Source: PWQG01 sp041685555 (GTDB lineage Bacteria; Pseudomonadota; Gammaproteobacteria; Pseudomonadales; Pseudohongiellaceae). From it: a stretch of DNA of 5,893 nucleotides. Where the stretch lies: positions 1-5,893 of the forward strand of contig JAWLFN010000176.1 of NCBI GenBank assembly GCA_041685555.1. Reading direction: 5' to 3'. The notes beneath the pieces were generated by a model that saw only the letters and a list, made by a program, of their open reading frames with translations, did no database searches and was not told the DNA's origin. The translations under genes and the position numbers were made by a program. Positions 1 to 5,019 of the stretch are shown here, piece after piece (position 1 is the stretch's first letter; every line of letters begins with the position of its first letter).

Positions 1-1115
1 TCATCCGGATGCCTGGTATCTCGTTCCAGCGGAATCAGCCGGTGGCAGATCCGCTCGTACAGCGGGTGCGCGAACCGGTTCAGCGGCGCACTGATCATGA
101 AGGACAGCGCTGCCGTCAATGCCAGCGGCACCAGCCATTCGGGCAACACCACACTGGCAACGATCAGGCCGAATTCACTGTAGTTGGCCAGGCTGAGACT
201 GGACAGGAACGCGCTGCGGGCCCGCAGGCGGAACCCGATCAGCATGATGAAGAAGAGCAACCACTTTAAAGGTAACAACGCCAGCATTACCAGTGCGAAT
301 ACCCAGGCCTGGGTATCGGGTAGCCCGCCTATCCCGATCTGCAGGAAGAACCCGACCAGGAAAAATTCCTTGATACTCCACAGGGATTTGGACAACTCCC
401 CGGCCCGGCGATGATTGGCGAGCAACGCGCCGGCCACCAACGCACCCAGTTCCGGACTGAGCCCCACCAGTTCGAAGCCGTAACCCCCGATCACCAGCGC
501 CGTCAACAGACCGAACAGCACCAGCAATTCGTCATGCCCACTGGCGTCCAGCAGGCGGAACAGCAGCGGGCGCAGCAGTGGCAATGCGAATACGCCCAGC
601 GCCCAGATCGACGGCGTCGTGCCGCCGGCCAGACTCATGACCAGCAGTGCCAGCAGGTCCTGTACCACCAGGATGCCGATGGCGACCCGCCCGTGAAAGG
701 CGCGCAGTTCGCGCTTGGTCTCCAGCACCCTGGCCGCCAGTACCGTGCTGGAAAATGCCAGCGCAATGGCCAGCATCATTGCTGTATAGAGATCCAGCGC
801 CAGAGACAGATAGAGGGCCGGAGTCAGGATCAGAATCGACAGACCGAAATGCAACAATCCGCTGCCGATCACTTCCGGCCTGACCAGATTGCGGGGATTG
901 AGCTTCAGCCCGACGGTGAACAGCAGCAGCAGAACACCAAGATGGGCGACATGCTCCAGCACTTCGCCCGACTCGACGGGCAGGCCGAGATCCCCGGCGA
1001 AGGTGGAAATGGCGAAACCCGCGGCCAGATAACCCACCAGCGGTGGCAGACCGAACACTCGTACCAACAGGCCGGTACTGAAAGCGAAACCGATCCAGAC
1101 GGCTTCAAGCAGCAT
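1..1115 (-). CDS. Kef-type (CPA2) cation:proton antiporter, membrane domain, 3' end missing
   Basis: Inner-membrane transporter of the CPA2 (Na_H_Exchanger) family, which exchanges monovalent cations (usually K+ or Na+) for protons. The frame stays open from the ATG at 1115 to the window edge, giving 371 residues and no stop codon. Nearly all of it is hydrophobic, consistent with the usual 12-13 membrane helices. Family hallmarks seen are LPPLVGYLAAG (23-33), GVLLLLFTVGLKLN (60-73), FSSTV (121-125), HGR followed by VVQD (141-153, with the conserved transport-site Asp153), LSPELGALVAGALLANH (219-235) and NYSEFGLI (311-318). The start has a good Shine-Dalgarno AGGGG 8 bases upstream. It lies 47 bases after the iminopeptidase stop codon with no clear promoter or terminator between, so co-transcription is possible. 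After about residue 345 the chain turns hydrophilic. In relatives of this length a cytoplasmic NAD-binding TrkA-N domain follows, but here it would lie outside the window. The family is secure; the ion is not determinable. Confidence 0.93.
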   Translation of the reverse strand, partial: MLLEAVWIGFAFSTGLLVRVFGLPPLVGYLAAGFAISTFAGDLGLPVESGEVLEHVAHLGVLLLLFTVGLKLNPRNLVRPEVIGSGLLHFGLSILILTPALYLSLALDLYTAMMLAIALAFSSTVLAARVLETKRELRAFHGRVAIGILVVQDLLALLVMSLAGGTTPSIWALGVFALPLLRPLLFRLLDASGHDELLVLFGLLTALVIGGYGFELVGLSPELGALVAGALLANHRRAGELSKSLWSIKEFFLVGFFLQIGIGGLPDTQAWVFALVMLALLPLKWLLFFIMLIGFRLRARSAFLSSLSLANYSEFGLIVASVVLPEWLVPLALTAALSFMISAPLNRFAHPLYERICHRLIPLERDTRHPD

Positions 1116-1162
1116 GCACTGATCCCCTGTGATTTATGTTGTCGTCAACGATCCGACTGGTT

Positions 1163-2101
1163 TCACCAGGCATCAGTATAGCGGATCAGCCGCTCCGTGA
1201 TGCCCGGCTCGGACAGCGAATGGCCGGCATCTTGAACAATATGCAGCTCGGCTTCAGGCATCGCCCGATGCAGATCCCAGGCATTCTCCACCGGACAGAT
1301 CACATCATACCGGCCATGAACGATCACGGTCGGTATGTGCCGGATACGGTCAATACGATTCAGCAGGTAGTTGTCCTCATCGAAGAAACCACCATTGGTG
1401 AAATAGTGACACTCGATACGGGCGAAAGCCTCGGCGAAGCGGTCCCGCCCGAAGCTGGCGGCCGCATCGGTGTCGTAGTGCAATCGTGACGTGGAACCTT
1501 CCCAGATCGACCATGCTTTCGCCGCCCGCTTCCGCACCGCCTCGTCGGGTGAAGTCAGGAGGCGATGATAGGCAGCCACAAGATCATCGCGTTCGTCTTC
1601 GGGAATGGGCTCGAGGTAGGCTTCCCACAGGTCGGGAAACAGCCGTGAACACCCTTCCTGATAGAACCACTCGATCTCCCTGCGACGCAACAGGAAGATG
1701 CCGCGCAGGAACAGGGCCCGACAGGCATCCGGATGCGTCACCGCATAAGTCAGCGCCAGCGTGGATCCCCACGACCCGCCAAACGCCGCCCATTGCCGGA
1801 TGCCCAGGTGTTCGCGCAACCGCTCGATGTCCGCCACCAGATCCCAAGTGGTGTTTTCTTCCAGTTCGGCGAAAGGTGTACTGCGTCCACAACCACGCTG
1901 ATCGAACAGGATCACACGCCATTTTTCCGGATTGAAATAGCGCCGGTATCCGGGATTGATCCCGCCGCCCGGTCCGCCGTGCAGGAACACCACGGGCTGC
2001 CCGCCCGGATTACCCACTTCTTCATAATACAGGGTGTGCAGCGAGGACACCGGCAGTGTGCCGGTGGCATACGGCTCGATGGGAGGATACAGCTGGCTCA
2101 T
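1163..2101 (-). CDS. pip: Proline iminopeptidase (prolyl aminopeptidase, peptidase family S33)
   Basis: Cytoplasmic alpha/beta-hydrolase that removes N-terminal proline from peptides, in the last steps of peptide breakdown. The 312 residues match the usual family length (about 310-320). Visible motifs are the oxyanion-hole HGGPGGG (41-47), DQRGCGRS (67-74) and the nucleophile elbow GGSWGS with Ser110. Asp266 lies in VHGRYD and His294 in DAGHS. These three positions equal the triad numbering I recall for the Xanthomonas enzyme. Glu201 and Glu230 are candidates for binding the substrate's free amino group. An in-frame ATG 12 codons upstream (2137) would add MLHNPYCGRSSR. I chose 2101 because it has GGAG 7 bases upstream, whereas the earlier ATG has no Shine-Dalgarno, and because MSQLYPPIEPYATG is the typical family N-terminus. 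It follows the diguanylate cyclase gene by 42 bases. Confidence 0.96.
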   Translation of the reverse strand: MSQLYPPIEPYATGTLPVSSLHTLYYEEVGNPGGQPVVFLHGGPGGGINPGYRRYFNPEKWRVILFDQRGCGRSTPFAELEENTTWDLVADIERLREHLGIRQWAAFGGSWGSTLALTYAVTHPDACRALFLRGIFLLRRREIEWFYQEGCSRLFPDLWEAYLEPIPEDERDDLVAAYHRLLTSPDEAVRKRAAKAWSIWEGSTSRLHYDTDAAASFGRDRFAEAFARIECHYFTNGGFFDEDNYLLNRIDRIRHIPTVIVHGRYDVICPVENAWDLHRAMPEAELHIVQDAGHSLSEPGITERLIRYTDAW

Positions 2102-2108
2102 GCGGGAA

Positions 2109-2112
2109 CTCC
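2109..2112 (-). promoter_or_regulatory. Ribosome binding site that decides the iminopeptidase start
   Basis: GGAG on the minus strand, 7 bases before the ATG at 2101. It supports the 312-residue form over the 12-codon longer frame from 2137, which has no purine-rich stretch before it. Confidence 0.65.
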
Positions 2113-2143
2113 GACCGCAATACGGATTGTGGAGCATAACACG

Positions 2144-3217
2144 TCAGGCACTGACAATGATGCGGTCCCGCCCGGATGACTTGGCCCGGTACAGCGCCTG
2201 ATCCGCTCTCTTGATGGTGGCGTCCAGGGTATCGCCCCGGACATGCAATGCCACCCCCTGGGAAATGGTCACCCCGACACCTTCCGGCAGGCCCTGAAAA
2301 CGAGCGGCGGCCACGGCGGCCCGCACACGGTCAGTAACCGTGCGCGCTGCGTCGAGTGTCGTTTCCGGCAACAGGAGCACGAATTCCTCGCCTCCGAAAC
2401 GACCCACGAAATCTCCCTCCCGGATCGACTCCCCGAGGATCTCGCTGAACTGCGTCAGTACCGCGTCGCCGACATCGTGGCCATACTCATCATTGATGCC
2501 CTTGAAGTGATCGATGTCGATCATGCTGATACACAACTCGGTACTGTCCGGGGAGCGACGCTCGGCACGACGGATCTCGCGTGACATCTGACCAAGCAGG
2601 GCGCGGCGATTGGGGAGCTGGGTCAGGGGATCGCGGCTGGCCAGCACCTCCAGCTGCCGGTTCTGCTCCCGCAACCGGTTCCGGATATCGGCAATATAGC
2701 TGCCGATGTAGGTCACCATCACCAGCACCACCGCATAGGCAAAGACGATGACGGATTCGGCGCGCCAGTCAATGCGTTGCGGGGCCCAGTACTGCAGGGC
2801 AAGAAGCAATAACAGATAGGAGCAGACAATGGTGACGGAGACCGCCATCATCTCCCGCCGGTGCAGAGCGAAGAGACCGAACAGCAGGCCGCCGGTGGCC
2901 AGGAACAGAAACGCGGTGCGCGCCTGAGGGTCGGAGACAAAGAACATCATGAAGATTGCCGGCCACAGCGAGGTGATGATCTGGGCAGCCGTCATACTGG
3001 GATCGGCAAACCGCAGATTCACACCCGTACGGATCAACAACAGGAATACCAATGCGATAAGAACCACTGCCGCCGCAAACAGCCCCAGCAGCATCGCGGG
3101 CAGCAGTCCATACAGTACCAGCACCAGAGCAATGAACAGACTGGCTCCCTGCCCGGTAAGCCCCCACAGCGTGCGTCGTGTCCGCAGACGCTGCGCCTCT
3201 GTCACTGACATGTCCAT
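2144..3217 (-). CDS. Membrane-anchored GGDEF diguanylate cyclase
   Basis: Makes the second messenger cyclic di-GMP from two GTP at the inner membrane. From the ATG at 3217 it has 357 residues. The N-terminal half (about residues 22-176) holds roughly six hydrophobic helices with very short loops, likely the sensory part; I do not recognise a named MASE type. A short basic helical linker (about 177-193) leads to the GGDEF domain (about 194-357). That domain shows the DPLTQLPNRR start (196-205), metal-binding Asp234 in DIDHFK, the active-site GGEEF (275-279) and an RxxD inhibitory site (REGD, 266-269) at the standard spacing. It therefore looks catalytically active and product-inhibited. There is no EAL domain. 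The start is uncertain: ATGs at 3238, 3217 and 3211 share the frame (365-residue frame from a TTG at 3241). None has a good Shine-Dalgarno; AAGG lies 13 bases before 3217. A promoter is visible at 3263-3291. Confidence 0.94.
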   Translation of the reverse strand: MDMSVTEAQRLRTRRTLWGLTGQGASLFIALVLVLYGLLPAMLLGLFAAAVVLIALVFLLLIRTGVNLRFADPSMTAAQIITSLWPAIFMMFFVSDPQARTAFLFLATGGLLFGLFALHRREMMAVSVTIVCSYLLLLLALQYWAPQRIDWRAESVIVFAYAVVLVMVTYIGSYIADIRNRLREQNRQLEVLASRDPLTQLPNRRALLGQMSREIRRAERRSPDSTELCISMIDIDHFKGINDEYGHDVGDAVLTQFSEILGESIREGDFVGRFGGEEFVLLLPETTLDAARTVTDRVRAAVAAARFQGLPEGVGVTISQGVALHVRGDTLDATIKRADQALYRAKSSGRDRIIVSA

Positions 3218-3262
3218 GGCTAGGATGACGCCTTGCATCAATTCGATTTATATTTTTATCAG

Positions 3263-3291
3263 AGTATATTCACCTTGCTGATAGAAAACAA
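3263..3291 (-). promoter_or_regulatory. Candidate sigma-70 promoter for the diguanylate cyclase gene
   Basis: On the minus strand, a -35 box TTGTTT (3291-3286; three of six consensus bases) is separated by exactly 17 bases from a -10 box TATACT (3268-3263; five of six). It lies in the only clearly AT-rich part of the window. Transcription would start near 3256, giving a leader of roughly 18-45 bases depending on which start codon is used. Confidence 0.5.
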
Positions 3292-3301
3292 ATTGGTGAA
3301 T
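3268..3301. repeat. 7-bp inverted repeat flanking the -35 box, possible operator
   Basis: ATTCACC (3268-3274) and GGTGAAT (3295-3301) are a perfect inverted pair with 20 bases between them and 27 bp from centre to centre. One arm touches the -10 box and fills part of the spacer; the other lies just upstream of the -35 box. This suits a dimeric regulator controlling the diguanylate cyclase promoter. The regulator itself is not in the window, and a 7-bp repeat in AT-rich DNA could be chance. Confidence 0.35.
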
Positions 3302-3316
3302 GCGTTCATTTTTGTT
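3287..3316 (-). terminator. Weak AT-rich hairpin at the end of the thioesterase gene
   Basis: On the minus strand AACAAA...TGAA pairs with TTCA...TTTGTT around a CGCA loop, with a 2/4-base internal loop. It spans the thioesterase stop codon, and a T-rich tail (TTTGTTTTC) runs through its 3' arm and beyond. It could act as a poor intrinsic terminator, but the stem is short and AT-rich and it overlaps the -35 box of the next promoter. Confidence 0.22.
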
Positions 3317-3773
3317 GTCCCGGGGACGGATCAGCCACGCGATAGCATTCCAGGAACACCGGCGGCATGCGCCGCGCGCGACCACTGGAGAGCGCAATGC
3401 AGACATAGGTACTGCGGGCCCGCAGCAATGTCAGTCCGTCAGAGATCCGGGTGATGATGAATTCCCGTACCAGCCGCAGGCGCTCATCGGACCCTGTGAT
3501 GCGGGTCTCGACCCGCACGCGGTCTCGCTCGAATGCGGCGGCCAGATAATCGATTTCATGGCGAAGCACCACCATGGCCCGATCCAGCCTCTGGTAGTCC
3601 TCGAGCGACAATCCCAGAGCTTCCGAATGGTGCCAGGCACAATGCTCCAGCCAGCGCACATAGACGACATTGTTGACATGCCCCAGGGCATCGACATCAT
3701 CCGCCGTGACGGTAAGATCGATGCCATGGGAAGCGGTTGGCCGTGGATGGAGATCTTTCGTGTGCCGGATCAT
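3306..3773 (-). CDS. Acyl-CoA thioesterase, hotdog-fold 4HBT family (YbgC/FadM-like)
   Basis: Small cytoplasmic enzyme expected to hydrolyse an acyl-CoA thioester to a free acid and CoA. It has 155 residues, normal for the single-domain family. The diagnostic segment is DALGHVNNVVYVRWLEH (28-44), with Asp28 as the likely catalytic acid/base and His32-Asn34-Asn35 at the start of the hotdog helix, as in FadM-type proteins. The rest alternates into the expected sheet strands (about 67-78, 84-93, 98-109, 114-127). The start is well supported: GAGG sits 8 bases upstream and overlaps the stop codon of the VOC gene, only 10 bases away, so translation of the pair is probably coupled. The chain-length preference cannot be read from the sequence. 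The last residues (about 140-155) are polar and probably disordered. Confidence 0.9.
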   Translation of the reverse strand: MIRHTKDLHPRPTASHGIDLTVTADDVDALGHVNNVVYVRWLEHCAWHHSEALGLSLEDYQRLDRAMVVLRHEIDYLAAAFERDRVRVETRITGSDERLRLVREFIITRISDGLTLLRARSTYVCIALSSGRARRMPPVFLECYRVADPSPGQQK

Positions 3774-3781
3774 TAGGCGGA

Positions 3782-3785
3782 CCTC
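3782..3785 (-). promoter_or_regulatory. Thioesterase ribosome binding site overlapping the VOC stop codon
   Basis: The string TGAGG contains both the VOC gene's TGA stop (3786-3784) and the GAGG Shine-Dalgarno of the thioesterase gene, 8 bases before its ATG at 3773. Ribosomes finishing the first gene are thus placed to re-initiate on the second. Confidence 0.65.
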
Positions 3786-4155
3786 AGCCGGTCAGGCAGA
3801 ACACCGCCAGCTTGTTTCCCTCCGGATCACGGAAATAGGCCCCATAGAACTGCTCGGTGCGCGGGCCCGGCTCGCCCTCGTCCCGGGCGCCCTGCTCCAA
3901 TGCGGTCTGGTAGACCTTGTGCACCATGTCCTGATCACGGGCCGCCAGCGCCACCATGGTGCCGTTTCCGGCCGTGGCCGGCTTGCCATCAAAGGGCCTG
4001 CAGACCGCCAGCATCGGTTTCTTCGGATCATTGCCCCAGATGATGGTGCGTTCCATTTCCATCACCCGCTTCGCGTCGAACTCGGCCAACAGCCGGTCGT
4101 AGAAAGCCGCGCTGCGTTCCAGATTGTCCGTGCCCAGTGTGACGTATCCGATCAT
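3784..4155 (-). CDS. VOC-superfamily (glyoxalase/bleomycin-resistance-like) protein
   Basis: A 123-residue single-chain VOC protein, the normal length for a two-module (beta-alpha-beta-beta-beta) member that would work as a dimer. The N-terminal module starts IGYVTLGTDNLERSAAFYD (2-20) and the second module ends FYGAYFRDPEGNKLAVF (102-118), the typical closing strand. At the places where glyoxalase I enzymes carry metal-binding His/Glu (about residue 4, the strand after GNG at 63-65, and the last strand) this protein has Tyr, Thr/Val and Val/Phe. Glyoxalase I activity is therefore unlikely and the substrate is unknown. Many small relatives with this DPEGNKL ending are uncharacterised. The start is clear: GAGGGA lies 6 bases before the ATG. 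It is the first gene of a two-gene unit with the thioesterase. An inverted repeat at 4172-4196 lies immediately upstream. Confidence 0.9.
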   Translation of the reverse strand: MIGYVTLGTDNLERSAAFYDRLLAEFDAKRVMEMERTIIWGNDPKKPMLAVCRPFDGKPATAGNGTMVALAARDQDMVHKVYQTALEQGARDEGEPGPRTEQFYGAYFRDPEGNKLAVFCLTG

Positions 4156-4171
4156 GGTGCTTCCCTCGCTG

Positions 4172-4196
4172 ATTGCTCTGTAGTTGACGGAGCAAT
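4172..4196. repeat. Perfect 7-bp inverted repeat in the VOC gene leader, possible operator or hairpin
   Basis: ATTGCTC (4172-4178) and GAGCAAT (4190-4196) form a perfect inverted pair around 11 bases. In the minus-strand transcript the stem could continue past one mismatch by two further pairs, leaving a five-base loop. It ends 16 bases before the VOC start codon, just ahead of the Shine-Dalgarno, and partly overlaps the candidate -10 box. It could be a repressor site or an mRNA hairpin affecting translation. Confidence 0.4.
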
Positions 4197-4222
4197 GTAC
4201 TACGCCGCCCGCGGGGCAGCAA
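4194..4222 (-). promoter_or_regulatory. Weak candidate promoter for the VOC-thioesterase operon
   Basis: On the minus strand TTGCTG (4222-4217, three of six consensus bases) is followed after exactly 17 bases by TACATT (4199-4194, four of six). The spacing is ideal but both boxes are poor. It lies in the only spacer long enough to hold a promoter for this gene pair. Confidence 0.28.
4204..4220 (-). terminator. GC-rich hairpin after the membrane-protein gene
   Basis: The arms GCCGCCC (4204-4210) and GGGCAGC (4214-4220) give a 7-bp stem (one G-U pair in the minus-strand transcript) with a three-base loop. It begins 7 bases after the stop codon at 4228. There is no T-run behind it, so it is not a textbook intrinsic terminator; it may protect or mark the 3' end of the upstream transcript. 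Confidence 0.3.
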
Positions 4223-4227
4223 CCGCG

Positions 4228-5019
4228 TCACACGGTCCGACGCCGCCAGCGATCCGCACCCAGCGACAACTCCACCACGGGCAGATAGACCAGTGCCCCC
4301 TTGAGCAATATCGACAGCCAGCCCGCCACCAACCACCAGCGATTCTCCGTGTCGGCGATCAATTGCTGAAGCGACCACTGGAACAGCAGGGTCGGCAGCT
4401 CTCCCGCGGCATGCAGCACGGAAACCAGCTCGCTGCGTGCCGAGGCGTCATACAGCCCCCGGACCACCGCATCCCGTAGCGCCACACCAGACAGGTCGGG
4501 CTGCGGCACCCACAGCACCAGCGCCACATGCAATGCCAGCAATACGCCCAGGACCAGACGGCCGGCGATCCGCTCTGACCAGAGCCAGAGGGCATCGGGT
4601 TGCAAAGCGCCGAGGAACAGATGATGGACCAGCCGGCGCAGGACGTATAGCAACAGGGGCGCCATCACCATCAACCCCCAGCCTGCATCACTGGCCAGCA
4701 ATCCGGCCAACAGCGCCGCGGCCAGCCCGGTACCACGCAATACTGCGCCCGGCCAGAGCAGCACCCCACCACGAAGCCAGCGAAACCAGCGGCTGTGCGG
4801 CAGCACATGATGGTTCACGAGAAATCCACGATACAGACGACGGCGTTGCCACTGTCCGACGGACAGCACGCCCGCCACCACGACAAACACCAGCCAGGCC
4901 AGCCACGGCGGCGCCTCCGACAGCCTCAGGGATAGTGTGGGCAATAGCAGCAGGAAGGTGATGCTGGTCAGCAGCGCCGAGCGCAGTGACGGCGGATCGC
5001 CGATAGCCGCCGTCGTCAT
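4228..5019 (-). CDS. Uncharacterised multi-pass membrane protein
   Basis: A 263-residue protein that I do not recognise. Hydrophobic stretches suggest about six membrane helices (roughly residues 14-31, 39-55, 85-109, 112-128, 152-171 and 228-247). Basic loops (QRRRLYR at 57-63, a WFRWLRGG segment at 78-85, LRRLVHH at 127-133, and the DRWRRRTV tail at 256-263) suggest that both termini and several loops are cytoplasmic. A longer polar, partly acidic stretch (about 172-226) lies between the last two helices and may form a soluble lobe. There is no transporter, enzyme or nucleotide-binding motif that I can identify, and no cleavable signal peptide. The ATG overlaps the previous gene's stop codon as ATGA, and no Shine-Dalgarno precedes it, so translation is probably coupled to that gene. 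The two products likely act together. The reading frame is secure from its codon bias and composition; the function is unknown. Confidence 0.82.
   Translation of the reverse strand: MTTAAIGDPPSLRSALLTSITFLLLLPTLSLRLSEAPPWLAWLVFVVVAGVLSVGQWQRRRLYRGFLVNHHVLPHSRWFRWLRGGVLLWPGAVLRGTGLAAALLAGLLASDAGWGLMVMAPLLLYVLRRLVHHLFLGALQPDALWLWSERIAGRLVLGVLLALHVALVLWVPQPDLSGVALRDAVVRGLYDASARSELVSVLHAAGELPTLLFQWSLQQLIADTENRWWLVAGWLSILLKGALVYLPVVELSLGADRWRRRTV

Noticed and set aside
1116..1162. Possible promoter or terminator between the iminopeptidase and antiporter genes
   Set aside because: I found a TTGACG string but no -10 box at a proper distance, and only a 4-bp GTTG/CAAC repeat. Neither supports a call beyond the antiporter's Shine-Dalgarno.
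411..1181. Plus-strand open frame of 256 codons
   Set aside because: It lies almost wholly antisense to the clear antiporter gene. Its product is extremely Gln/Arg/His-rich with no domain, as expected from the complement of a GC-biased membrane-protein gene.
2102..2143. Possible promoter before the iminopeptidase gene
   Set aside because: TTGTCA is a good -35 match, but TATGCT follows after only about 13 bases, and other pairings match poorly.
2143..2155. Small palindrome GTCAG-TGC-CTGAC over the diguanylate cyclase stop codon
   Set aside because: A 5-bp stem with no T-run on the minus strand is too weak to call a terminator, and much of it is coding sequence.
1733..2179. Plus-strand open frame of 148 codons
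   Set aside because: It is antisense to the iminopeptidase, which has all catalytic residues in place.
3670..4479. Plus-strand open frame of 269 codons
   Set aside because: It runs antisense across three well-supported minus-strand genes and their spacers, and its product has no recognisable motif. It is a GC-bias shadow.
4437..4961. Plus-strand open frame of 174 codons
   Set aside because: Its Ala/Pro/Arg/His-rich product is antisense to the multi-pass membrane protein, whose hydrophobic pattern shows which strand is coding.
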